The translations under genes and the position numbers were made by a program. 64,000 bases of DNA from Algibacillus agarilyticus (lineage in GTDB: Bacteria > Pseudomonadota > Gammaproteobacteria > Enterobacterales > Alteromonadaceae): positions 124,001-188,000 of the forward strand of contig NZ_QMED01000005.1 in NCBI RefSeq assembly GCF_003286125.1. The letters are read 5' to 3'. The notes below the pieces were generated by a model. It worked only from the letters and a program-made list of their open reading frames with translations, was not told where the DNA came from and ran no database searches. Shown piece by piece: positions 19,008-28,639 of this stretch (positions are counted from its first letter, which is position 1; every line of letters begins with the position of its first letter).

Positions 19008-20416
19008 TAAATTTCAGCCTGAAACATAATTATTTATTATGTAAATCATTATGTTTATCCAGCTTGTTGATGGGTTTAATAGGTTGCGAAAAATTAATGC
19101 CCGGCATCAGTGCAGAACATCGTACAGTAGCAATTAACAACAACTATGAAGCCGGTAAGCCAATTGATGTGGGCGTTATATGGCATAAAGATAAACAACA
19201 ATTTCGTGATGGCGCAATACTAGCAGCTGAAGAGATTAACATGGCAGGGGGCATTGACGCTCATCAACTTAATTTGCACTTTACCGAGGCATCTACATTT
19301 TTAGAAAAACATAATGTTGATAAATCGATGCTAGAAGGTCGTTATAGGAATGCTAAACAATTAGCCGGCTCTGATATCGCTCATAAAGTGGTCGCTAGAA
19401 CAAACATATCTGCGGTTATTAGCGCAGATATCCCAGTTGAATCAACGTTGTCATCGGTTGTTGTTTATCAAGATCACGGTGTACTGGTGATGAATGCAAG
19501 TTCAAGCAATTCAAGTATTGATTGGCTAGCCAATGATTTATATTTTCAACTGTTACCACCTAGCCGAATCTTAGCCAAGAAAATTGTTGCCGAAATAAGA
19601 CGTCAAAAATGGGAAACAATTTTTATAACCTATATGGATACGGCGCATAAGAGTGAAATAATTGAATTAATTACTAATGAATTAGTGTGTTTAGAGGCTG
19701 ATTCAAATACAGGTAAAAAAACTAACACTAAAATAATTTGCGAAGATCCAAAAACAAAAGAGAAATCGATAAAAATTGAATTAGCAGGCTCTTATGCAAT
19801 GCAACTGATGGGCGGGAATTTTAATTTAGGTCATAAAGGACGTTTAAGAGCCTCTTTAGCTGAATTACGGACAAACGATACTGATGCGATTATTTTATTG
19901 ATGCCACCCACACTTGCGGCTCGAGTTATTCATTTTGCGCGCGAAATTGGGGTTCTTCAGCCGTTTTTAGGCGAAGGCGAGTTTAATTCATCTCCTGAAT
20001 TTATCAAAATAGTCGGTGAGCACGGTATTGGCACACGAACTACAACACTTGATCGCAGTAATGACTATCAGGTAAAACGCTTTAAAGATAAATTTAATAA
20101 ACGCTTTAACAGCCAAGCAGATGTGTCAGCTATGATGGGGTATGACAGTGTTCGTCTGTATGCACAAGGCGTTGCGAGTGCAAAAACGGCCGTTCCGATA
20201 AGGGTCAGTGAAGCGCTCAATTATCGTTTGCCATTATGGTTTAGCTTATTAGGTAGCTATAGTTTCTTTGATGGTGAGAGTACAAATATAGATTACTCTA
20301 TCCAGAAACTAATTAGAGATAAAGATGGTAAATTAATTTTTGTTAGCGATGACGATACTAATACGATCAAAAACACATCAAGTGAACCGGATCTGGCTCA
20401 TGATGATGATACGTAA
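19004..20416 (+). CDS. Type-1 periplasmic-binding lipoprotein (amide/branched-chain receptor-like)
   Basis: A 470-aa protein with a lipoprotein signal (LMGLIGC, modified Cys about 28) and a type-1 periplasmic-binding fold (IDVGVIWHKDKQQFRDGAILAAEEINMAGGI... is the family's classic start, as in LivJ/AmiC). No permease or ATPase is encoded nearby, so it may sense a ligand and signal through partners rather than feed an importer. The start overlaps the band-7 stop by 4 bases, showing tight coupling. Confidence 0.75.
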   Translation: MINFSLKHNYLLCKSLCLSSLLMGLIGCEKLMPGISAEHRTVAINNNYEAGKPIDVGVIWHKDKQQFRDGAILAAEEINMAGGIDAHQLNLHFTEASTFLEKHNVDKSMLEGRYRNAKQLAGSDIAHKVVARTNISAVISADIPVESTLSSVVVYQDHGVLVMNASSSNSSIDWLANDLYFQLLPPSRILAKKIVAEIRRQKWETIFITYMDTAHKSEIIELITNELVCLEADSNTGKKTNTKIICEDPKTKEKSIKIELAGSYAMQLMGGNFNLGHKGRLRASLAELRTNDTDAIILLMPPTLAARVIHFAREIGVLQPFLGEGEFNSSPEFIKIVGEHGIGTRTTTLDRSNDYQVKRFKDKFNKRFNSQADVSAMMGYDSVRLYAQGVASAKTAVPIRVSEALNYRLPLWFSLLGSYSFFDGESTNIDYSIQKLIRDKDGKLIFVSDDDTNTIKNTSSEPDLAHDDDT

Positions 20417-20440
20417 ACCTGTTTATAATTAGGAGGCTCC

Positions 20441-20623
20441 ATGTTATTAATTTTTGTTGCAACGTTTTTTTGTAGTTTAGTCATTGGTTATTTAGGCCGT
20501 AAACGTAGCCTAGGGTTTTGGGGCTTAACTTTTGGTTCATTACTGTTAACACCATTAATAGGGCTACTATTATTAATAGTGACAAATGATGTACCACAAC
20601 CACAAGATACATCAAACCAATAA
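20441..20623 (+). CDS. Small two-helix membrane protein
   Basis: A 60-aa protein with two hydrophobic helices (about 1-17 and 25-47) joined by the basic loop GRKRSLG, and a short polar tail. It has a strong ribosome site (AGGAGG 7-8 bases before ATG) and lies 24 bases after the periplasmic-binding gene, so it belongs to that operon. I do not recognise a family beyond generic small inner-membrane proteins. Confidence 0.65.
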   Translation: MLLIFVATFFCSLVIGYLGRKRSLGFWGLTFGSLLLTPLIGLLLLIVTNDVPQPQDTSNQ

Positions 20624-20637
20624 TTTATACCCGAGTC

Positions 20638-20671
20638 AGAAATAACCTATTGATCCTGATAGGTTATTTCT
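20638..20671. terminator. Bidirectional hairpin between convergent operons
   Basis: A perfect 13-bp inverted repeat (AGAAATAACCTAT / ATAGGTTATTTCT) with an 8-base loop lies between the plus-strand sensing operon and the convergent cyclase operon. The stem ends supply short A and T runs on both strands. Confidence 0.7.
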
Positions 20672-20781
20672 AGATAAATATTACAGGATTAAATCTAAAG
20701 TTTGACGCACCAACAACTAAACCACTATAAACTTAATATGCATATCAGTCGGACAATCATCAACTATAAATGATGGGCAAA

Positions 20782-22872
20782 TCACTTTTCGTGTAATGTT
20801 GTGATCCCATCCCAATGTTCAGGAATTGTGTCACCTTTTTCGATGAATTGTTTACACGATGCCAATAGCTTCAAAACAGACTTGTCATGTTGAGCTATTT
20901 CTTGGCAGATATAAAGTTTATCCATTGCACTCGATATATTTTTATTCAAATAATCCTTTAAAGCTAATTCATAAGTCTCATAAAATTCAATAGGGTATTT
21001 AAGTTCAGGTTCTTGTTCATCAATTTCATGCAGTAACTCATAAATCTGCACACCAATTTGCTTACCTTTAACTGCAACGATATCCAGCATACGACATTTA
21101 TAACTATCTTTAACTAAATGATATGTATTTTCACTAATAATAATTTCAGTATCATAAAGCTTATTAATCCCTTCTAAACGGGCAGCTAAATTAACTGAAT
21201 CTCCAAGCACACTGTAGTTAATTCTGACACTAGACCCAACATTACCGACAATCGTGCGACCAGTATGCAAACCTATACGCGTTTTCAAAACGGGTTTACG
21301 ATCTTTAATCCATTGTTCGTTTAATAATTTATTTCGTTTTTGACATAACAAAGCAGATTTACAAGCATCATACGGTGTTCTTTCATGATGAATTGGTGCA
21401 CCCCAAAATGCCATAATCGCATCACCAATATACTTATCTATCGTGCCGTTATTTTTAACAATAATCATACTTAGTTCTTCAAAATACTCAGATAAATGCA
21501 GCATTAAATCTTGTGGGTGTATACGTTCTGCAATCGATGTAAAATTAGCAATGTCAGAGAAGAAAATAGTCACCTCTGTTTCTTGACCGCCAATTTTGGC
21601 TTGTTCCCCTAAATCGATTAATTGTTTAACTAACACTTCTGGAACATACTTTCTAAATGATTGCAGACCTGTTTTAGCCGATATAATAGCATTACTCATT
21701 GAGTGAATTTCTGAAATATTCGTTCTAACTCGCTGAATATCATCTAAATTAAAGTTACGAATTTTTTCAGTCTCAATCGTTAATGCTTTGATAGGTTTAG
21801 TAATACGTTGAGAGAAAAATAGAATGACAAGTAGAGACAAAGCAAAAATAGATAAAAAGATAAGTAGCGTTTGTAATAAAACTTGATTAACGGATCCTAA
21901 GACTTCTTTTTCTGGCATAACAACAAAAACTTGCCACTTAGTAGGGAAAGATTTAGGAAAGGGGGCTACATTAATAATATAAGTTTTATCATCGGTTTCA
22001 GAAAAAAACTTAGTTTCACCGGTTTCTCTATAATGATCATATGCATTTCGTAACCATTTTTGCGGTAATTCATAAACTAAGGCAACACGCCTTAAACCGC
22101 TATCAGGCAACAAAGTCGTTATTAGATTAGTGTCAGGAAAGGCAATAATTTCATGATTCGCATTAGTGATAAAAACATGACCCTTTTTATCTAGATTTAG
22201 CTCAGATAAGAAAACCGACAAACTTTCAAGCGGAATATTAATACCGATAACACCTCGTTTATTATCATCACTATCAAGTAATGGAAACGTAGCGGATATA
22301 CCGGGTGTTTGTGCTGTAGTAAATAGGTAAACATCGGTCCAATATGTCTTTTGCTCAATAAGCGTATTCATATACCAAGGCCGATTTCTTGGGTCAAAAG
22401 TAGGCTTTTTTTCTTCCGAATTAAGACGGTTATATTCAGCATCACGATAAACCCATAACTCATTAAGTTTGGTCGTACTTCTATCAATATAGCGAGTGGC
22501 TAATTGAGGATCTCGGCGCACTTGCACATAACTACCTTCTTCATCCGCTACATGAATTGACTGTACTTGAGGTAACACTTGCATTTGTTGCCACATATAA
22601 CGCCATATATTTTCATGAGCATCAATGATAGGAGCTTCAGTAATTAATTGACTGATTACTTTACCTTGTTCTGCCGGAGTATTTAAATAATGCGTTGTCT
22701 GATTTATAACCTTGTCGGTGATATGTTTAGAATTATTGTCAGAATATTCTAATACTATTTGTGCACTACCATAATAAAAGCTAGCCCCTGCAGCGCCCCC
22801 TGTCACGATAACTAGAAATGAAAAGTACCTAAGAATCGTTAAATAGAGGGAACGTTTTTTTTTGATAATCAC
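20782..22872 (-). CDS. Class III adenylate/guanylate cyclase with Cache sensor and HAMP
   Basis: A 696-aa receptor cyclase. An N-terminal transmembrane helix is followed by a large periplasmic double-Cache-like sensor (about 45-340, including RNRPWYMNTLIEQKTYWTDVY and GVIGINIPLESLSVFL), a second helix (about 345-365), a HAMP linker with ITKPIKALTIET, and a cyclase catalytic domain (about 430-610). The metal-binding Asp of FFSDIANF is residue 440 and GDAIMAFWG holds the second, so it should be active. It makes a cyclic nucleotide in response to an outside ligand. The start is GTG, 3 bases after the stop of the preceding sensor-MFS gene, so the two are one operon. Whether ATP or GTP is used cannot be told by eye. 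Confidence 0.9.
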   Translation of the reverse strand: MIIKKKRSLYLTILRYFSFLVIVTGGAAGASFYYGSAQIVLEYSDNNSKHITDKVINQTTHYLNTPAEQGKVISQLITEAPIIDAHENIWRYMWQQMQVLPQVQSIHVADEEGSYVQVRRDPQLATRYIDRSTTKLNELWVYRDAEYNRLNSEEKKPTFDPRNRPWYMNTLIEQKTYWTDVYLFTTAQTPGISATFPLLDSDDNKRGVIGINIPLESLSVFLSELNLDKKGHVFITNANHEIIAFPDTNLITTLLPDSGLRRVALVYELPQKWLRNAYDHYRETGETKFFSETDDKTYIINVAPFPKSFPTKWQVFVVMPEKEVLGSVNQVLLQTLLIFLSIFALSLLVILFFSQRITKPIKALTIETEKIRNFNLDDIQRVRTNISEIHSMSNAIISAKTGLQSFRKYVPEVLVKQLIDLGEQAKIGGQETEVTIFFSDIANFTSIAERIHPQDLMLHLSEYFEELSMIIVKNNGTIDKYIGDAIMAFWGAPIHHERTPYDACKSALLCQKRNKLLNEQWIKDRKPVLKTRIGLHTGRTIVGNVGSSVRINYSVLGDSVNLAARLEGINKLYDTEIIISENTYHLVKDSYKCRMLDIVAVKGKQIGVQIYELLHEIDEQEPELKYPIEFYETYELALKDYLNKNISSAMDKLYICQEIAQHDKSVLKLLASCKQFIEKGDTIPEHWDGITTLHEK

Positions 22873-22875
22873 AAA

Positions 22876-25329
22876 TTATTTCGCTAACTTTGAGGGTAAA
22901 AAGAAAAAGAGTAAACCACAAACAGCCATTATTATCCCAAAATAGGCAATGGCGATTTGATTTTGATTAGTCATCGCTAACAATGAACCAATAACTAAGG
23001 GACCAATAGTATGTCCACCACGCTCAAGAAAAGTATACGTAGCAGTGGTAGATTTTATGCCGTTTTTATGGGCGATTGGCGTTTTATTAATATAGGTAAT
23101 AACCGGTGAGGTTAGAAATCCATTAGAGATACCGGCCACAGTAATACTCAGAATGATTAAGCCATCTAATAACCAAGGTATATCAGTCATCGATATAAAA
23201 GACTGTAAATAATGTGCTATTAAATAAAGATCAAAATGATTACTCACATCCACTGCTTTTAATGATTCCGTTCCTAATAGGCCTAATAAAATGATACTTA
23301 AACCACCAATAATAGCGCTAGAAAAAATGATCGCATAAGAAATATCTTTTTTATCGACCCATTTAGATGCGTAATGAGTCGCAATGATTGATGCAATGTA
23401 ATACAACATTAATGCTTGACCAATTTCGCCTGGCGTAAATTGATTATTAATAAGCATCAAAGGCGTTGCAAACATAATAACGCCAGTAATTGCCATTTTG
23501 CCAGGAATGGCAATTAGGCATAAAGATTTTACAAACTCACTGTCTTTAAGTGAATTAAGTACATTGTGAAACATACGTGAAAAAGTGATTTTTTTAGTAT
23601 TTTCATCAGATGTTTCTTTAACATCAATGATCAAAAACCACATATACAACATCGCAAATAAGCTAATTGATGAACCAATAACAAATACGGTTTCAAAATC
23701 AGTAAACGAGAAAATCAACGCACCAATCGCAGTCCCTGATATAAGCCCAGTGTTTCGGCCGATGACTTTAACTGCAGAACCCTGTGTTCGTTTATCTTTC
23801 GGTGTCACAACCAATAAATAAGACTGCAAACCAATTAAAAAGAAACCTTGGCCCGCTCCAGAAATTGCGCGAGCAATAACTATCGCCCAATAGCTGTCTA
23901 AAAATATAATGAAAATTAAACCTATCAACTCCAATAAAGCGCCAATAAGCATTAACATCTTTAATGAACCTTTTTCGGCGTATTGCCCAGCTGGAATTAA
24001 AACTAAAGCGAACATGGCATAGTAAGCAGTGAAAGGTAAAGAGCTACTCGCAAAAAGGCTAGCTTCTACACTCGCTAACTCTTTAACAAGATGAGGCAAG
24101 AAAGAAACTGAAAGTGCATGCACAAAAACAATTAAAAAATAGGCTGATTTAATTATTTGCAAATTATCGAATAATTTACTGTGCGGGTCAGTTTGAGATG
24201 GTTTTAATAATGAAGAAATACTGGTGCTTGCATTTATAAAAATAAATGAAATTAAACCACAAGCGACAATCAACGTAATAAACTCATTAACACTGGTTAA
24301 GATGGCTTGATTAACCACATCAACAGGAATCGAAACAGAAATGTACAATTCATCATGAACCGGTTTTTCTGTGCCATTGAGCTGAATTGAATATTCAAAA
24401 ACATCATTATCTAAATAGTTAGTCTCGCCAATTTTTGCAATATCCGTGTGATATTTCCAAACACCATTCTGTATTAAAGCTATTTCTCTAATATCGGGGT
24501 TATTATTCTTATACGCAATAAACGTTTGCTCGATCCCCGATATATCATCAATATTAATATCAAGTGCCAGTACAGAATTTAAACGAGCGACCATTGAATC
24601 CGTTAAGGCTTGAGCTTTAGCTTGCGCACCGTCTTCATATATTTTCAAAACAGTCGTTACAATAACCGTAGAAATGAAGATAAAACAAATCGCATAACCA
24701 AATTTTAAAATTCTTGCTTTGTTATTTAAGTTAAGTGTTTCAAGTAAAATAACAAAAAAAGAAAATACAATAATAGTCATTAAAAATAGATTGAAAACCT
24801 TATCATATAATTTATTAGATGGACCTAAGAGCTTTGATTTATCAGCTGCTATTTCAAGTACGCCCGCACTTTCAAACGAGCTTTCAAGTGGCGTAGTTAA
24901 CTTAATGGTTTGGTCGTTTTCATAAACGGTATAACTACTGTTATTAAGTGTTAGATCACTAAGAGGGTATTGTTCATTAGAAATTATTTGATCGTCATTT
25001 AGGGTCGAAAAAATCACTTTTTGAACTGTGTTTCTAATCACTATGTGCTCAATACTGGGATCAGAATCGAGCAGGGTTGCCGATAATTGCTTAAATGCAC
25101 TGTATTGCGTTAATGGTTGCCCCGCATTTAAGAATGATTCGACCGAGTTTTTAATAACCTCGCCCTGTGTTGAAAGTTTAGACGCTTGGAATTGCTTACT
25201 TTGTTTATTTGACTCCCAAAAACCCACATAACTGAGTAATAACAAAGTCAAAGCTGAAACAAAAATGGTGGGTAAACTAATTTTTAAGTTATTAAGAAAC
25301 TGTAAAACCTGCATTTTAAAAGCATTCAT
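22876..25329 (-). CDS. Sensor-MFS fusion protein
   Basis: An 817-aa membrane protein of unusual build. The first about 390 residues look like a double sensor: a helix near 17-35, a periplasmic stretch, helices near 180-230, another periplasmic stretch with DINIDDISGIEQTFIAYKNNNPDIREIALIQNG, and a helix near 350-370. The last about 420 residues are a 12-helix major-facilitator domain with the usual motif-like loops (ARAISGAGQGFFLIGLQSYLLVVTPKDKRTQG). MFS transporters are normally about 400 aa, so this is a true fusion of extracellular sensing with a transporter. Its start overlaps the stop of the binding-protein gene (25326-25329) and its stop is 3 bases from the cyclase, so the three act together. 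Confidence 0.78.
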   Translation of the reverse strand: MNAFKMQVLQFLNNLKISLPTIFVSALTLLLLSYVGFWESNKQSKQFQASKLSTQGEVIKNSVESFLNAGQPLTQYSAFKQLSATLLDSDPSIEHIVIRNTVQKVIFSTLNDDQIISNEQYPLSDLTLNNSSYTVYENDQTIKLTTPLESSFESAGVLEIAADKSKLLGPSNKLYDKVFNLFLMTIIVFSFFVILLETLNLNNKARILKFGYAICFIFISTVIVTTVLKIYEDGAQAKAQALTDSMVARLNSVLALDINIDDISGIEQTFIAYKNNNPDIREIALIQNGVWKYHTDIAKIGETNYLDNDVFEYSIQLNGTEKPVHDELYISVSIPVDVVNQAILTSVNEFITLIVACGLISFIFINASTSISSLLKPSQTDPHSKLFDNLQIIKSAYFLIVFVHALSVSFLPHLVKELASVEASLFASSSLPFTAYYAMFALVLIPAGQYAEKGSLKMLMLIGALLELIGLIFIIFLDSYWAIVIARAISGAGQGFFLIGLQSYLLVVTPKDKRTQGSAVKVIGRNTGLISGTAIGALIFSFTDFETVFVIGSSISLFAMLYMWFLIIDVKETSDENTKKITFSRMFHNVLNSLKDSEFVKSLCLIAIPGKMAITGVIMFATPLMLINNQFTPGEIGQALMLYYIASIIATHYASKWVDKKDISYAIIFSSAIIGGLSIILLGLLGTESLKAVDVSNHFDLYLIAHYLQSFISMTDIPWLLDGLIILSITVAGISNGFLTSPVITYINKTPIAHKNGIKSTTATYTFLERGGHTIGPLVIGSLLAMTNQNQIAIAYFGIIMAVCGLLFFFLPSKLAK

Positions 25330-26495
25330 TGTATGTTTTCACCAAAGGCTCTTGCGGTCTTGCCTTCATAATTATAAATAAAATCAGAACTTTCAAAAAA
25401 ATCGAAAGGAATTTTTAAGCCGATTTTCTTAGCAACTCTAAAGTTAATAGCAATGTCAGGTGGCGATACTACGCCCACTGGCAAATCTTCAACGTTTAAC
25501 TCTTTTCTTAAGATTTTTATCGCATAAATACTGGCTAACAAGGCATTATTTCGGCGATCAATACCAATACCTAAAACAGCACTGTTATCACCCGGTTTGA
25601 CAATGTTTGGAATAGACCCAATCACAGGTATATTTTGAGCAAATTGGTTAATAGTGGCAATTTCAGAAAAAGCGGCGGTACTACTCGTTAACCAGAAAAG
25701 TGTATCATTAAGGTCAGTATCAATATTTTGTAGTTGTTTTATTGCACTAGGAAATTGTTGTTGTAATTCGGTTTTCGCTGTTTCTCTTGAGCTAACTTCA
25801 ATATCTATAATTTCGATCCCCATTTTTTTAAAGGTTTTTTTCATAGGGAGAACTTCGGTTTGCAAAACAGCATTATGTGTATTGTTATAAATTAAACCAA
25901 TCGCTTTTAAATTAGGTTTTAACGTTTTTAAATAGTTTAATTGCACAGAAAGAGGGATATTTAACGTCGTGTATGCAATATTGTGATTACTCGGTGAAGT
26001 ATAGTCATCTACAAAACCTAATAAAACAGGGTCTTTATTTATAGCGGTCACAACCGGTATGGCTTCACCTTTAAAATGTTTATTAACTAGCAAAGCGGTT
26101 TCGGACCCAATAGAGAATATTAAATCAATTTTTTGCTCTTTAGCTAAGGCAAGAATATTTAACCCAAGCTGATTTTTTTTGTCAAAATTAAATACAGATA
26201 TGTGCGCTGATATTTCACTTTGGCCTAACTTTTCTAAAAATTTATTAATAGCAAGTATGTAACTATTTGATTTTTTTGGTAAAATAACAAAAATTCTTTT
26301 TTCGTTATCAATCGCTTGTTTCGATTTTAACTCCATCGATAACTGTTCATTATTTGAAAAATTCACAGACCAATTTTTATTATTCGATTCAGATATTTTA
26401 AGCCAAGCTAATTCTACGGCATTTACACTGTGCGAGAAAAAAATTAACGCAACCACTGTGTATTTAAATAGCCACAGAACTTTAAAATAAGACAT
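25326..26495 (-). CDS. TrpX/ABC_sub_bind-type periplasmic binding protein
   Basis: The protein is of the ABC_sub_bind family (periplasmic binding proteins with two Rossmann-like lobes): SIGSETALLVNKHFKGEAIPVVTAINKDPVLLGFVD, LKTLKPNLKAIGLIYNN, and a long late region with LPVGVVSPPDIAINFRVAKKIGLKIP, which is a family hallmark. I place the start at 26495 (MSYFKVLW...), because the signal peptide ...IFFSHSVNA follows directly; the frame stays open upstream to an ATG at 26573, which would add 26 residues before the signal. It overlaps the sensor-MFS gene by 4 bases and presumably supplies ligand information to it and the cyclase. No ABC permease is present. Confidence 0.8.
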   Translation of the reverse strand: MSYFKVLWLFKYTVVALIFFSHSVNAVELAWLKISESNNKNWSVNFSNNEQLSMELKSKQAIDNEKRIFVILPKKSNSYILAINKFLEKLGQSEISAHISVFNFDKKNQLGLNILALAKEQKIDLIFSIGSETALLVNKHFKGEAIPVVTAINKDPVLLGFVDDYTSPSNHNIAYTTLNIPLSVQLNYLKTLKPNLKAIGLIYNNTHNAVLQTEVLPMKKTFKKMGIEIIDIEVSSRETAKTELQQQFPSAIKQLQNIDTDLNDTLFWLTSSTAAFSEIATINQFAQNIPVIGSIPNIVKPGDNSAVLGIGIDRRNNALLASIYAIKILRKELNVEDLPVGVVSPPDIAINFRVAKKIGLKIPFDFFESSDFIYNYEGKTARAFGENIQ

Positions 26496-26702
26496 ACAAG
26501 GTTTTCCAACAATAATGGATGGCGACAAGGCACATGGTTTAAATTTTATATTGCTAAGTGACATTGTAATCATGGAACACGATCCACAATTAATTTTAAT
26601 AAATACACAAATTAGAGTAGGGGGCGCACGTCACTACTTAACTAACAAACATCGACATCAATTTAAAAACGAGAAACAATCAACGCTTATTATTAATGTA
26701 AA

Positions 26703-26742
26703 TTAATTAGAGAGTTAATCATTAAAATTACTCTCTGATTAA
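26703..26742 (-). terminator. Terminator downstream of the porin gene
   Basis: A 13-bp stem with one G-U pair (26703-26715 with 26730-26742, core AGAGAGT/ACTCTCT) lies just past the stop of the minus-strand porin gene. Confidence 0.65.
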
Positions 26743-26761
26743 TAAACAATTAGCTTAAGGT

Positions 26762-27685
26762 TTAAAATTTATATTCTATACCTAATGCGAGATATTTTTG
26801 GTCAACATCATTATCCATATCAAACGACGTATAAAAAGCATATAATTTAGTACTACTCGCCAGTTTATAATCCGCGCCAAGCGAAAATCCTTTTTTGCTG
26901 GTATCGTCTTCATAATCAGCCGTTTGCACTTGAGCTTTTAAATCGACTTTATCCAAGGTGTATTTTGCTGAAAGCATAATACCATCCATCTTGGCACCGC
27001 TCATGTCTTTTTGAGTTTGGAACATACCGCCAAGTTTGATATCAGCAAGCTTAGTGGCAAGTGTCACACGAGTTGTATCATATTCTTTGACATCATTATC
27101 AACCGCAATCGCGGCATATACGTTTGATTTTTTTAGCGATTTATCGCCATAAAAAACAGCTAAAGATAAACCATTTTCAGCATCTACTTCATCTTCAGTA
27201 ATGTATGTCATCCCAAATTGAAAAGCGTTAAATACAGGTGATTTATAAGTTATTGAATCTTTAACTCTATTTTCACCTTTAAACAACGATTTAATATCAC
27301 CATTATAACCATTAAAGATGTCGACTTTACCTTGTGATTGCTTTAATACTGAATCATTATTGCCAAGCAATACTTCACCAAAAGCCCCCTTTAAGCCAAT
27401 ATATTGATTACGATCAGTGACACTACTCCCTTTATCACTGTCTCCATCCATATCAACACCAAACTCGGCTTTATAAACAACAAACAAACCATTATCTATT
27501 TCATTAGAGCCTTTAAAGCCGATGCGCGAAGCATTACTTTTAATTTCTTGGTAAGAGCCATCACCATCATCAGATGATTGTAGTGATAAATTAGCTTTGC
27601 CATATATATCGACCGATGAAGCAAATGACAACATCGGGAATGCAGTTAAAATAGAAAGTGTAAGTAGGGATTTGACTGTTTTCAT
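26762..27685 (-). CDS. Outer-membrane porin (Gram-negative porin, 16-strand type)
   Basis: A protein of about 307 aa with a signal peptide ending FASS and mature start VDIYGKANLSLQSSDDG, the canonical first strand of Gram-negative general porins, and a last strand LALGIEYKF ending in Phe, as needed for outer-membrane assembly. The GLKGAFGEVLLGNNDS segment is also typical. The real start is ATG 27685; a TTG in frame 4 codons earlier belongs to the ribosome site (TGGAAAA). The long AT-rich upstream region suggests its own promoter. A substrate cannot be told. Confidence 0.88.
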   Translation of the reverse strand: MKTVKSLLTLSILTAFPMLSFASSVDIYGKANLSLQSSDDGDGSYQEIKSNASRIGFKGSNEIDNGLFVVYKAEFGVDMDGDSDKGSSVTDRNQYIGLKGAFGEVLLGNNDSVLKQSQGKVDIFNGYNGDIKSLFKGENRVKDSITYKSPVFNAFQFGMTYITEDEVDAENGLSLAVFYGDKSLKKSNVYAAIAVDNDVKEYDTTRVTLATKLADIKLGGMFQTQKDMSGAKMDGIMLSAKYTLDKVDLKAQVQTADYEDDTSKKGFSLGADYKLASSTKLYAFYTSFDMDNDVDQKYLALGIEYKF

Positions 27686-27697
27686 TATGTTTTCCAA

Positions 27698-28639
27698 TCA
27701 CGACATGTGTTAAGTAGATAAATATCAAACGAATTTTAAACTTTACGTTTAAATCATTTTTATAATAAACCATCTTAGTCGTTGCATTATTTTTTGCTAG
27801 TTATTAATGAAGGAATTATTCATCAAAGTGTAATAAAGCGCATAATTTAACCAATGCGAGTTAAATTATTTAGGATCACATAAAGACATAAAAGTGGAAA
27901 ACACATAAATTTAAAAAACAGCATTTTTAATCATATATTTACGTTACACATTGTTCAGCAAACCGATAGTAGAGAATAACATTTTAGGTATATACATTAT
28001 TACCGATAAGTAACAATTATCGGTAATAATACAAATTAACGTTAATCGATAAACTTATTTACTGTCATCACAAGAATGAAATAACAAACACAATACTATT
28101 TAACATAATCATCATTATGGGCTACTTAATCAATGCGAGATAAAATACCTCCCGCAGAAACTTTAATCACAAAGCTTATTATCAGAATTAGATTGCAATT
28201 CGTTAGCGTGAAATAAGCTTAGGTAAAGCGGTTAATATTATAAAACCGTCTTACCTCGCAGGTTATCAATCAGAGCCTGTTGGCATTAGAAATATAAAAC
28301 ATACGCCCACACTTTTTGATTTGTTAATGGCAGAAGAAAACCAAAAAATGCCCTTTTGTGTTATCAACAATGCAAAATTTTAGCTTCGTTATTATCGCTA
28401 ATGCGTTTTGAAAACGGAACGTTATAAAAACCACGGCCCGGTTCAATCCAAAACGTTTTGCTCTTTGTTATTGGCTTTTGACGTAGAAGTACTATGCCAT
28501 CAAGCCAATGCCGTGATCAAAATGCTTTGGAATTGAATAAATCGATACGACAAAGATAAACACGCCCTAGCAATTGACTCAAAACTTACAAATAAGAGTT
28601 TAGTTTAATGCTTGGCTTCTATCATGGCTTGAGTTCAGG
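27698..28639. other. Gene-poor 0.9-kb region with decayed coding traces
   Basis: No intact gene was found. The first half is AT-rich spacer, presumably with the porin promoter. From about 28224 the plus strand shows open stretches that read like worn protein sequence (see the pseudogene entry). The end near 28600 joins the 3' end of a sulfatase. Confidence 0.5.
28224..28535 (+). pseudogene. Possible decayed gene fragment, family unknown
   Basis: Two successive open stretches in different frames give protein-like sequence, the first ending ...NIKHTPTLFDLLMAEENQ... before a TAG at 28381, the second running from about 28420 (RYKNHGPVQSKTF...) to a TGA at 28535. Neither has a plausible start or ribosome site. 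I do not recognise the family. It may be a frameshifted remnant, or chance open frames in AT-rich DNA. Confidence 0.25.
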
